33,275 nt of DNA, from NCBI GenBank assembly GCA_016213245.1, contig JACRBC010000090.1:1-33275 (forward strand), read 5' to 3'. This stretch comes from Candidatus Solibacter usitatus (GTDB lineage Bacteria; Acidobacteriota; Terriglobia; Bryobacterales; Bryobacteraceae). Position 1 is the first letter of the stretch, and each line of letters starts with the position of its first letter. Of this stretch, positions 26,076 through 33,275 are shown piece by piece. The position numbers were made by a program, and so were the translations under genes. Below the pieces are notes generated by a model that searched no databases, had not been told where the DNA came from, and was given only the letters and a program-made list of their open reading frames with translations.

Positions 26076-28553
26076 ATGTCTGAAGATCGTCTGGACAAAG
26101 CGTTGGACGCGATGAAGAACGAGGCCGCCCCGGAGGCGGGATTTGCTGCGGCGCGGGAGCGGGTGTGGGCGAAAATGCAGGCCCATCAGCCGGCGGTGTG
26201 CGAGGAGTTCCGCTCGGAACTGGCGGCCTACGCCGCCGGCCAGCTCGGCGAGAGCCGGCGGCTCTTGATGGACGACCACCTGAGCCGCTGCGCGGAGTGC
26301 CGCAAAGCCTATGGCACGTTGCAGGGCGAGCGCAAGGTGGTGCCGATGCCGGCGCGGCCGGCGCATGTCCGCTGGCGGCGCTGGGCCATCGCCGCCGGCG
26401 TGGCGCTGGTGGCGCTCTACGCGGGGCGGGACCGTCTGGACCGCGCGCTGGCGCCTTCGGGGGCGCGGGCAACGGTCGAGATGGCCAAGGGCGGCCTCTA
26501 TCAGGTCCCGGACGGCGCGCTGGCGCCTGGAGCGGTGATTCAGGAAGGCGACATTGTGAGGACGGGTGCGGACGCGCGGGCGGTGCTGCGCCTGGCCGAC
26601 GGCTCGGCCGTGGAGCTGAACCAGCGCACGGAGCTGCTGCTGCGCGCGGCCTGGACCGGCCAGACCATCGAACTGCGGCGCGGCGACGTGATCGTCCAGG
26701 CGGCCAAGCAGCGGCGCGGCCGGCTGCGGGTGCAGACCAGCGATTCCCTGGCGCAGGTGAAGGGCACGATCTTCGCCGTCTCGTCGGGGATGACGGGCTC
26801 CCTGGTGTCGGTGGTGGAAGGATCGGTCGAGGTGACGCAGCCGGGCGGCGAGCGGCTGTTGCAGCGGGGTGAGCAGGCCGCCTCCAGCGCGGCTCTCGGC
26901 GCGGTGACGCCGCGGCAGGCCGTGGCCTGGAGCGAGGACAACGAGAAGTACTACGCGCTGCTGGGCGAGTTCTCCAAGCTCGAAAAGCAGATCGCGGCCA
27001 TTCCGGCGCCGGCGCTGCGCACGCAGGCGCGGCTGGTCCCCTACCTGCCGGACGGCGCGTGGGTGTACGGCGCAATGCCGAACCTGAGCGGTACGCTGAA
27101 ACAGACGCTGCTGCTGGCCGACCAGAGGGCCGGCGAGAGCGAGACGTTCCGCGAATGGTGGAACTCGGCCCCGGCGGGCGAGTTGAAGAAGATGCTGAAT
27201 CAGGTGCAGGCTGTGCTACCGATGCTGGGCGGCGAGATCGGCTTCGTCATGATCAAGGACGGAGCGGCCGGCAAGGGCACGCCGATGGTGCTGGCTGAGG
27301 TGCGCGCAGGCCAGAAGGAGGCCTTGCAGAAGGCGCTGGAGGGGCTGTGGGCCACCGGCGCGCCGAACGGCGGGTTCCGCGTCACCGAGCAATTGATGGT
27401 GATTTCCGACACCGCGGCGCACGCCGGGGCCGCGCTGGCGCGCATGGGCCGCGGCACGTCGAGCCCGTTCGCCACCGAGGTTCAAAACCGCTACCGGCGC
27501 GGCGCCGGCTGGCTGGTGGGGTTGGACCTGACGGCGATGGACCAGGGCAAGGGCGGCGCTGAAGCCAAGGCCGCGCTGGCGGGAACCAAGCTGAGCAGCG
27601 TCTTCTTCGAGCAGCGCACGACGCAGGGCGTGGAGGAGAACGAGGCGACGCTGAACTTCGCCGGCGAGCGCAAGGGTCCGGCCGCCTGGCTGGCTCCGGG
27701 CGGCGCGGGCGGCGCGGCGCAGTACATCTCCAGCGAGGCGGTGGCGTCGTTCGCCGGAACGATTGTGGAGCCGAGCCAGATCTATGCCGAGATCATGGCC
27801 CTGGCGGCGGCGAAGCACCCGGAGGCCGAGGCCAAGCTGAAGGAGATCGAGGCCAAGCTGGGCATCAGCGTGGCCAACGACATCGCGGCGTCCATCGGCA
27901 CGGACTTCGCCATCGCACTGGAGCGCCCGGCCGTTCCGGTACCCGGAGTTGTGGCGGCGATTGAAGTCTACAAGCCCGGCACGCTGGACGGCACCATCCA
28001 GAAGGTGGTGGATGCCGCCAACCGGGAGCCGGCCATGCAGGGCAAGCAGATCACGCTGGGCCAGGAGTCGGCCGGCGGGCGCCTCTGGATGACGCTGAAG
28101 CCGCCCACGGGCGGGCAGACCGTCTACTGGACTTACGACCAGGGCTACATGGTGCTGAGCAACGACCGCGGCCTGGCCGAGCGCGCCATCCAGACTCGCA
28201 ACGGGGGCTTCGCCCTGGTGCGGGCGGCGAGCTTCCAGCAGCAGATGCCCTCCTCGGCCGGGTTGCACCCTTCGGGCTTCTTCTGGCTGAACACCAAGGG
28301 CGCGCTGGAGGGGCTGCTGAAGCAGCTTCCGGCCGGCGGGCAACTCGATGCCTTCAGGAAGCTGGCCTCGGACCGCGATCCGCTGCTGGTAGTGTTCAGC
28401 GGAGAAAAGGAACGAATCCACGCCGCGAGTCGTACTCGTTTAACGAGCTTGGTATTCGACGCCATGATGGCCCCCATGTGGGGCGGTGGCGGAGGAGCGA
28501 AGGCCGGAGCAATGAGAAAGGCCGGAATCGCCGCGAATGCCCAGCGTCATTGA
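26076..28553 (+). CDS. Zinc-finger anti-sigma/FecR-domain membrane protein with a large C-terminal domain
   Basis: The product is 825 residues and starts 17 bases after the sigma factor, with GGGAG before ATG 26076. Residues 42-75 carry Cys 42 and the His 68-x3-Cys 72-x2-Cys 75 pattern (HLSRCAEC) of zinc-binding anti-sigma domains. A short membrane segment follows (about 103-117, WAIAAGVALVALYAG). Residues 150-270 are a FecR domain (GDIVRTGADARAVLRLADGS, VKGTIFAVSS, VVEGSVEV). The remaining 520 residues are predicted to be outside and resemble the DUF3352 type (VPYLPDGAWVYGAMPNLSG). The likely role is to hold the sigma factor at the membrane and release it on an envelope signal. A domain of this size on an anti-sigma protein is unusual. 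It overlaps the next gene by 17 bases. Confidence 0.8.
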   Translation: MSEDRLDKALDAMKNEAAPEAGFAAARERVWAKMQAHQPAVCEEFRSELAAYAAGQLGESRRLLMDDHLSRCAECRKAYGTLQGERKVVPMPARPAHVRWRRWAIAAGVALVALYAGRDRLDRALAPSGARATVEMAKGGLYQVPDGALAPGAVIQEGDIVRTGADARAVLRLADGSAVELNQRTELLLRAAWTGQTIELRRGDVIVQAAKQRRGRLRVQTSDSLAQVKGTIFAVSSGMTGSLVSVVEGSVEVTQPGGERLLQRGEQAASSAALGAVTPRQAVAWSEDNEKYYALLGEFSKLEKQIAAIPAPALRTQARLVPYLPDGAWVYGAMPNLSGTLKQTLLLADQRAGESETFREWWNSAPAGELKKMLNQVQAVLPMLGGEIGFVMIKDGAAGKGTPMVLAEVRAGQKEALQKALEGLWATGAPNGGFRVTEQLMVISDTAAHAGAALARMGRGTSSPFATEVQNRYRRGAGWLVGLDLTAMDQGKGGAEAKAALAGTKLSSVFFEQRTTQGVEENEATLNFAGERKGPAAWLAPGGAGGAAQYISSEAVASFAGTIVEPSQIYAEIMALAAAKHPEAEAKLKEIEAKLGISVANDIAASIGTDFAIALERPAVPVPGVVAAIEVYKPGTLDGTIQKVVDAANREPAMQGKQITLGQESAGGRLWMTLKPPTGGQTVYWTYDQGYMVLSNDRGLAERAIQTRNGGFALVRAASFQQQMPSSAGLHPSGFFWLNTKGALEGLLKQLPAGGQLDAFRKLASDRDPLLVVFSGEKERIHAASRTRLTSLVFDAMMAPMWGGGGGAKAGAMRKAGIAANAQRH

Positions 28554-29520
28554 GCTCGACAACCTGCGAGTCCAACTGGGGCGGCGGGAGATCCTCAAAG
28601 GGATCTCCTGCCGCCTCGGCGTTTCCGGCGCCGGAAAAGCGATCGGACTGCTGGGGCCGAACGGCGCCGGCAAGTCGACGCTGATCCAGACGCTGCTGGG
28701 CTTCCACATGCCGGTGGGCGGGCGGGCGCGGGTGCTGGGGTTCGACTGCCACCGGCAGCCGCGGCAGGTGCGGTCATGCATCGGCTACATGCCGGAGACC
28801 GACAGCTTCATCGCCAACATGACGGCGGTGTCGTTCCTCAGGTTGATGGGGCAGATCTCGGGGCTGCCGGCGGAGACGGCGCTGGAGAAGGCGCACGAGG
28901 TGCTCTTCCACGTCGGCCTGGGCGAGGCGCGGTACAGGCAACTGGGGACCTACTCGCTGGGCATGAAGCAGATGGCCAAGCTGGCGCAGGCGATCGTGCA
29001 CGGGCCGGAACTGGTGATCCTGGACGAGCCGACCAACGGGCTGGACCCGGCGGCGCGGCAGCGGATGCTGAAGCTGGTGCGGGAGATGAAGGAAGAGCAC
29101 GGGATGAACGTGGTGCTGTGCTCGCACCTGCTCGGCGACGTGGAGGAGGTCTGCGACGAGGTGGTGATCATGAAGGACGGCCAGGTGGTGCACCAGTCCA
29201 ACCTGGAAGAGGAACGGAGATCCAACCGCCGCTTCGTGGAGCTGGAGGTGATGGGCGACGACAGCCGGCTGGGAGAAGGACTGGCGCGGATCGGCGCCGA
29301 CGGAGTGGCCGAGGGCGAGGGTCGCTGGCGCATCGTCCTGCAACCGGAGATGGAGGTGGCCGTGCTGTGGAAGCTGGCCGCCGAGCAGGACCTGCTGGTG
29401 CGGAAACTGACGCACCGCCGGGACTCGCTGGAGGAGATCTTCCTCAAAGCCGTGGGGCATCTGCGGCAGACGCCGGGCGAGGCGGCGCGGGAGGAGGTGG
29501 CGGCCAATGGCGGTCTATAA
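28537..29520 (+). CDS. ABC exporter ATP-binding protein (ABC-2 type), first pair
   Basis: The product is 327 residues. Walker A is GPNGAGKST (about 40-48), the signature is YSLGMKQM (about 139-146) and Walker B is LVILDEPTNGLD (about 159-170), with the switch His in VVLCSHLL. SLGMKQ replaces the usual LSGGQ, as in many ABC-2 ATPases of the CcmA/NatA type. A C-terminal regulatory part of about 100 residues follows. It should power the permease encoded next, whose start it overlaps by 14 bases. The start ATG lies inside the end of the FecR-domain gene, so translation is probably coupled. Confidence 0.9.
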   Translation: MPSVIELDNLRVQLGRREILKGISCRLGVSGAGKAIGLLGPNGAGKSTLIQTLLGFHMPVGGRARVLGFDCHRQPRQVRSCIGYMPETDSFIANMTAVSFLRLMGQISGLPAETALEKAHEVLFHVGLGEARYRQLGTYSLGMKQMAKLAQAIVHGPELVILDEPTNGLDPAARQRMLKLVREMKEEHGMNVVLCSHLLGDVEEVCDEVVIMKDGQVVHQSNLEEERRSNRRFVELEVMGDDSRLGEGLARIGADGVAEGEGRWRIVLQPEMEVAVLWKLAAEQDLLVRKLTHRRDSLEEIFLKAVGHLRQTPGEAAREEVAANGGL

Positions 29521-30367
29521 GCGGGGATACCAGCGCTACCAGGGCCCGCTGACCGGCCGTTTCGCGCGGCTGATGGCGATGCCGAGGTTCGCCTGGGAGC
29601 GGCTGTTGCAGCAGCGCCTGGTGGTGATCATGCTCTGCCTGTCGATGCTCTGGCCGCTGCTGTGCATGGGATTCGTCTATCTGGCCAATCACCTGGACCT
29701 GATTCCGGGGATGGGAGGCGGGCTGGAGAAGATGGTCTCCATCAACGCCAAGTTTTTCGTGGTGTTCATGAACATCCAGGCGATCTTCACGGTGATCCTG
29801 GCGGCCATGGCGGGCCCGGGGCTGATTGCGCCGGACCTGGCCAACAACGCGCTGCCGCTGTATTTCAGCCGCCCGATGACTAGGGTGGACTACGTGCTGG
29901 CGCGGATGATGGTGCTCGCCGGGCTGCTGTCGATGGTGACCTGGGCGCCCGGCGTGGTGCTGTTCACCATGCAGTCGTCGATGGCCGGGTGGGGATGGTT
30001 CACCGGCAACTGGCGGCTGGGGGCGGGGCTGGTGGCGGGCTTCCTGCTTTGGATTCTGGTGGTGAGCCTGGTGGCCATGGCCAGTTCGGCCTATGTGAAG
30101 TGGCGCATCATCGCCGGCGCGCTGGTGCTGGGCTTCTTCTTCATCCTGGCCGGCGTGGCGGAGATGGTGAACGCCGTCTTCCGGGTGGACTGGGGCTCGC
30201 TGCTGAATCCGTCCAGGTCGATGTATCACATCTGGTGCCGGCTGTTGGGCGCCGAACTGCCGGAAGGTCCCGGCACCTGGGAGTACGCCTCGGCGATCGC
30301 CGCGCTGGTGGTTCTGCTGCTGGTAGTGCTGGAGAGGAAACTGCGGCCGGTGGAGGTGATCAAGTGA
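29507..30367 (+). CDS. ABC-2 type permease, first pair
   Basis: The product is 286 residues with about six hydrophobic segments, including VVIMLCLSMLWPLLCMGFVY, FFVVFMNIQAIFTVILAAMA, MMVLAGLLSMVTWAPGVVLF, AGLVAGFLLWILVVSLVAMA, AGALVLGFFFILAGVAEMV and AIAALVVLLLVVL. APDLANNALPLYFSRPMTR between segments 2 and 3 is the cytoplasmic coupling region typical of ABC-2 permeases. The substrate is unknown. The stop overlaps the start of the second ATPase by four bases (GTGA). Confidence 0.85.
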   Translation: MAVYKRGYQRYQGPLTGRFARLMAMPRFAWERLLQQRLVVIMLCLSMLWPLLCMGFVYLANHLDLIPGMGGGLEKMVSINAKFFVVFMNIQAIFTVILAAMAGPGLIAPDLANNALPLYFSRPMTRVDYVLARMMVLAGLLSMVTWAPGVVLFTMQSSMAGWGWFTGNWRLGAGLVAGFLLWILVVSLVAMASSAYVKWRIIAGALVLGFFFILAGVAEMVNAVFRVDWGSLLNPSRSMYHIWCRLLGAELPEGPGTWEYASAIAALVVLLLVVLERKLRPVEVIK

Positions 30368-31332
30368 GCGCGCCGCCCTCCAATGGAAACCGCGGCGGGG
30401 CTGAGCGGCCGGTGGTGGTGTGCGAAGAAGTATCGAAGTTCTACGGCGAGGTGCTGGGCGTCAACCGGGTGACCTTGACCATCCCGCCGGGCATCACCAG
30501 CCTGGTGGGGCCGAACGGCTCGGGCAAGACGACGCTGATGAACCTGATGACGGGGCTCATTCATCCGGACCGGGGATCGATCCAAGTGCGGGGCATCTCG
30601 CCGCGGGAGCCGGAGCGGATGATGCGCATCACGGGGTACGCGACGCAGTTTGACGCCGCGCCGCGGTGGGCCACCGGCTTCCAATTCGTTTCAACCAGCC
30701 TGGAGTTGTTCGGGCTGCCGCGAGCCGAAGCCGAGTCGAGGGCCTGGAAGGCGCTGGAGCGGGTGAGCCTGACCGACGCCGCGCACCGCAAAGTGGCCGG
30801 CTACTCCAAGGGCATGCGGCAGCGGGTGCGGCTGGCGCAGGCCATCGCGCACGACCCCGAAGTGCTGGTGCTGGACGAGCCGCTCAACGGGCTGGACCCG
30901 CTCGTGCGCGCCGAGACCATCGCCCTGTTCCGCCAGTGGGGCGCCGAAGGCAGGCACGTGATCCTGTCCAGCCATGTCTTGCAGGAAGTGGACGTAATCA
31001 GCGATCAGGTGATCCTCATCGCCAACGGCATGATCGTGGCCGAGGGCGAGATCCGGGGCGTGCGCGAGGAGATCAGCGAGCACCCGAGCCAGTACATCAT
31101 TCGCTGCCGCGACGCCTCGCGCATCGCGTCGCTGCTGTTCAGCGAGGACCACATCACCGAGATCAAGCTGAACGACGACCGGCTGGGGATGCTGGTGATG
31201 ACGCGCAGCCGCGAGGAGTTCTCCCGCGCGCTGGGCAGAATCGCCCTGGACGGCCACGTGATCGACGGCGTGATCCCGGCGGATGAAAACGTGGACGCGC
31301 TGTACGAGTACCTGATCGGAGGCGGGCGATGA
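30364..31332 (+). CDS. ABC exporter ATP-binding protein (ABC-2 type), second pair
   Basis: The product is 322 residues from GTG 30364, within the GTGA overlap; the frame is open upstream but only as a shadow of the permease gene. Walker A is GPNGSGKTT (about 49-57), the signature is YSKGMRQRV and Walker B is VLVLDEPLNGLD, with His in ILSSHVL. It is clearly a paralogue of the first ATPase but has diverged well beyond a recent duplication, so the two probably energise different permeases. The stop overlaps the next start by four bases (ATGA). Confidence 0.9.
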   Translation: MSAPPSNGNRGGAERPVVVCEEVSKFYGEVLGVNRVTLTIPPGITSLVGPNGSGKTTLMNLMTGLIHPDRGSIQVRGISPREPERMMRITGYATQFDAAPRWATGFQFVSTSLELFGLPRAEAESRAWKALERVSLTDAAHRKVAGYSKGMRQRVRLAQAIAHDPEVLVLDEPLNGLDPLVRAETIALFRQWGAEGRHVILSSHVLQEVDVISDQVILIANGMIVAEGEIRGVREEISEHPSQYIIRCRDASRIASLLFSEDHITEIKLNDDRLGMLVMTRSREEFSRALGRIALDGHVIDGVIPADENVDALYEYLIGGGR

Positions 31333-32441
31333 CGCTGCAGTTTCGCATGAGACAGGCGTGGACCATCGCCCGCATCGAGATGCGGCGGGCGTTCTTCTCC
31401 CGCCGCGCGCTGTGGGTGTACCTGCTGGCGCTGTTCCCGGCGGTGATCTTCATCGGCCACGGCATCGAGATGACCTACCGGCACAAGCGCTGGTCGGGCC
31501 AGGGGACCACGCCGGCGGCGGCGCTCGATAGCGTCAATCCGCGGGACACAGCAGAAGAGGTGCTGAAGAAGGCGGGCAAGCCGATCACCGACCGCGACTG
31601 GCGGCGGCGCAAGCTGACCGAGGAAGAGGAGACCGAAAAGGGCGGCCGGATCCGGCGCTACGAGATGGTCGAAGGCCGGATGATGATGTACTACGACGGC
31701 CGGCGGAGCGTCAGGCTGTTCTTCGAGGACGGTGTCCTGAAGGACAAGAGCATCCGCGAGGAGATGAACTTCGACCAGGACCGGCAGGCCTATGCCGGCG
31801 TGTTCCAGTATTTCTACCTGCGCCTGGCGATCTTCTTCGGCTGCCTGGGCATCTTCATGAACCTGTTCCGCGGGGAGATGCTGGATAAGACCTTGCACTA
31901 CTGGTTCCTGGCGCCGGCCAGACGGGACGTCCTGCTGGCCGGCAAGTACCTGGCCGGCTTGACGGCGTCGACGGTGATCTTCACCGGCGGGGCGATGCTG
32001 AGCTTCGCCGGGATGCTGTGGCCGCACGAGAGCGCGGCGGTGGCGGCTTATTGGTCCGGGCCGGGCATGGGGCACCTGTTCTGGTACGCGGCCTCGGCGG
32101 CGCTGGCCTGCGTCGGTTACGGGAGCGTATTTTTGGCCGCCGGCCTGCTGTTGCGCAACCCCATCATTCCGGCGGCGGTGCTGCTGGTGTGGGAGAGCAT
32201 CAACGGCTTTCTGCCCGACCTGTTGCAGAAACTGAGCGTGCTCTACTACGTGCAATCGCTCTGCCCGGTGCCGGCGCCGGCAGACCCGGGCATGCCGCCG
32301 CTGCTCAGAACGCTGCTGTCGCCGGCCACGCCGGCGGCCAAGGAGTGGGCGGTGCTGGGAGTGCTGGCGGTGACGGTGCTGGTCTTGTGGGCGGCCGCCG
32401 GAGCCGTGCGGCGGATCGAGATCAACTACAGCACCGAGTAG
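31329..32441 (+). CDS. ABC-2 type permease with a large extracytoplasmic insert, second pair
   Basis: The product is 370 residues. After the first membrane segment (WVYLLALFPAVIFIGHGI) there is a hydrophilic insert of about 110 residues (rich in R, K, E and D, with RRKLTEEEETEKGGRIRRYE) before the second (LRLAIFFGCLGIFMNLF). Three to four more segments follow, ending VLAVTVLVLWAAAGA. FRGEMLDKTLHYWFLAPARRD is the coupling loop seen in ABC-2 permeases. The insert would face the periplasm and could meet a partner such as the FecR-domain protein. The substrate is unknown. Confidence 0.84.
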   Translation: MTLQFRMRQAWTIARIEMRRAFFSRRALWVYLLALFPAVIFIGHGIEMTYRHKRWSGQGTTPAAALDSVNPRDTAEEVLKKAGKPITDRDWRRRKLTEEEETEKGGRIRRYEMVEGRMMMYYDGRRSVRLFFEDGVLKDKSIREEMNFDQDRQAYAGVFQYFYLRLAIFFGCLGIFMNLFRGEMLDKTLHYWFLAPARRDVLLAGKYLAGLTASTVIFTGGAMLSFAGMLWPHESAAVAAYWSGPGMGHLFWYAASAALACVGYGSVFLAAGLLLRNPIIPAAVLLVWESINGFLPDLLQKLSVLYYVQSLCPVPAPADPGMPPLLRTLLSPATPAAKEWAVLGVLAVTVLVLWAAAGAVRRIEINYSTE

Positions 32442-32504
32442 GCCCGGCGGCGGTTTTGCTCAAACGGCGGCCACGGCCGCCGATGAGTGGGGCATCAGGA
32501 CCCT

Positions 32505-32768
32505 ATGGATGCCTCGCAACTATCCCTGCTGACCGATGAACTGCTCTGGACGCTGGCCGGACTGCTGACCACGCTGGCCTGCGTCCCGCTGTGCCTGTAC
32601 GCGTCCGGGCGGCTGAAGCCCCGCGGTCACGCCCCGGAGCCCGAGCGTGCCCCTGAGGCGGCTGAGCACGAGAGCTTCCCCTACAGCCTGGCGATCCTGG
32701 CGCGCGTGCTGGAGGCGGAGAAGATGCCCCACGCAACGGCTTCGACCCCCGCGGAAGAGCGGGGCTGA
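32505..32768 (+). CDS. Small single-pass membrane protein (hypothetical)
   Basis: The product is 87 residues from ATG 32505, preceded by CAGGA; GTG 32487 is an alternative. One hydrophobic segment is visible (LLWTLAGLLTTLACVPLCLYA), followed by a proline/glutamate-rich linker (PEPERAPEAAEHE) and a short helix (YSLAILARVLEAEKM). No family is recognised. It lies 63 bases after the exporter operon in the same direction and could be its last member. Confidence 0.6.
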   Translation: MDASQLSLLTDELLWTLAGLLTTLACVPLCLYASGRLKPRGHAPEPERAPEAAEHESFPYSLAILARVLEAEKMPHATASTPAEERG

Positions 32769-32839
32769 CCGCGGCAGGGCAGTCGGTGAGGCGCTGGACC
32801 GGGACAGGGGTGTAGAATCGATCCTGCATAGGAGTGACC

Positions 32840-33070
32840 ATGACGCAGCAACAGAACTTGGAGCAGTTGCTTGCAGAGTTGGGAATCTTGTACCGGAAGC
32901 GGGAAGCCGCCTCCCTGTCGTACGCCTCCGAAGAGGGCTTGGTCAATGTCGCTGAGTGGGACGTCTCGATCGACGTGCCGGAGGGGATTGGGCTTCCCGG
33001 GTTCGTGGCGAGCTTCTATTTTGACGCGAATGAGACGTTCCTGGCCCACCGGATCTGGAAAGCGCAGTAG
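32840..33070 (+). CDS. Hypothetical protein
   Basis: The product is 76 residues. ATG 32840 is chosen because AGGAG lies five bases upstream; TAGAAT at 32813-32818 may be its -10 box. The sequence begins with a glutamine/leucine-rich helix (TQQQNLEQLLAELGILY) and continues with strand-like segments (VNVAEWDVSIDVPEG, GFVASFYFDANETFLAHRIW). It has no membrane segment or signal peptide. No family is recognised. Confidence 0.6.
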   Translation: MTQQQNLEQLLAELGILYRKREAASLSYASEEGLVNVAEWDVSIDVPEGIGLPGFVASFYFDANETFLAHRIWKAQ

Positions 33071-33151
33071 GCGCGGCGCCGCTACTGTCGAAGACGTTTG
33101 AACGCCACCCGCCGCCGTGCCGCCGCCGTTGCCGACGATCCGGGCGCACGT

Positions 33152-33275
33152 CTAGCCCAACTTCCGCAGTTGCGCTGAAAAGTCCTTTACCTGCAACGCG
33201 GAGGTAGCGAAGTCTTCACTACAAGTCCGCGTTTTCGATGCTGGTGGGGAGCTTCAGGCCGAGTCGCTGCAGGAG
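33152..33275 (-). pseudogene. C-terminal tail of an unidentified ORF at the window edge, possibly frameshifted
   Basis: On the minus strand one frame reads LLQRLGLKLPTSIENADL and stops at 33219-33221. The next frame, open from there, reads SEDFATSALQVKDFSAQLRKLG and stops at 33152-33154. Both look like real protein and they abut, which suggests one C-terminus broken by a frameshift, or two unrelated chance tails. Only 124 bases are visible, so no family can be named. A decayed transposase is one possibility. Confidence 0.3.

Overview
The window looks like a chromosomal segment from a member of the Acidobacteriota, most likely the Bryobacterales/Solibacter group. This is inferred from very high GC, long antisense open frames typical of GC-rich DNA, Tat-exported enzymes, a TPR-bearing Ser/Thr kinase linked to an ECF sigma factor, and the mix of carbohydrate genes. 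I ran no database search, so the taxonomy is an inference. No rRNA, tRNA, CRISPR array, prophage or complete insertion sequence was seen.

Layout. 1-5.7 kb: tail of a beta-lactamase-like serine hydrolase, a Tat-exported Shewanella-like phosphatase, an NAD-dependent epimerase, a 590-base gene-free region with a duplicated three-hairpin element, then a minus-strand run of sugar-binding lipoprotein, Tat-exported aldo/keto reductase and a PLP deaminase/desulfhydrase. 5.7-9.2 kb: a small membrane ORF, a hairpin-rich gap, ROK glucokinase, xylulokinase and a DUF302 protein. 9.2-13.5 kb: a secreted six-hairpin-type glycosidase broken by a one-base frameshift, a radical SAM protein, and a GHL10-type secreted glycosidase. 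13.6-17.6 kb: an orphan NarL-type response regulator, a small IPT/TIG protein, soluble transhydrogenase (sthA) and ADP-glucose pyrophosphorylase (glgC). 17.6-22.2 kb (minus): an ECF sigma factor, a beta-helix protein and a Ser/Thr kinase with TPRs. 22.4-25.1 kb: enolase, phosphoglycerate mutase and a MazEF-type toxin-antitoxin pair. 25.5-32.8 kb: a tightly packed operon of ECF sigma factor, zinc-finger/FecR membrane protein, two ABC-2 exporter pairs and a small membrane protein. 32.8-33.3 kb: a short hypothetical gene and the tail of an unidentified minus-strand ORF at the edge.

How the genes fit together. Much of the window concerns sugar and central carbon metabolism (glk, xylB, eno, gpmA, glgC, sthA, two secreted glycosidases). 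Two ECF sigma modules of different architecture frame the second half: one tied to a cytoplasmic kinase, the other to a zinc-finger anti-sigma candidate fused to FecR and a large outer domain, and co-transcribed with two exporters.

The parts that look least ordinary are: (i) the duplicated three-hairpin element at 2.3-2.7 kb, whose two copies differ by compensatory changes, with a collapsed third copy beside it; (ii) four consecutive hairpins at 20.38-20.52 kb, one of which displays the 16S rRNA anti-Shine-Dalgarno sequence in its loop; (iii) an orphan minus-strand terminator-like hairpin at 5.95 kb with a CCUCCUCC loop; and (iv) the sigma/FecR/dual-exporter operon.
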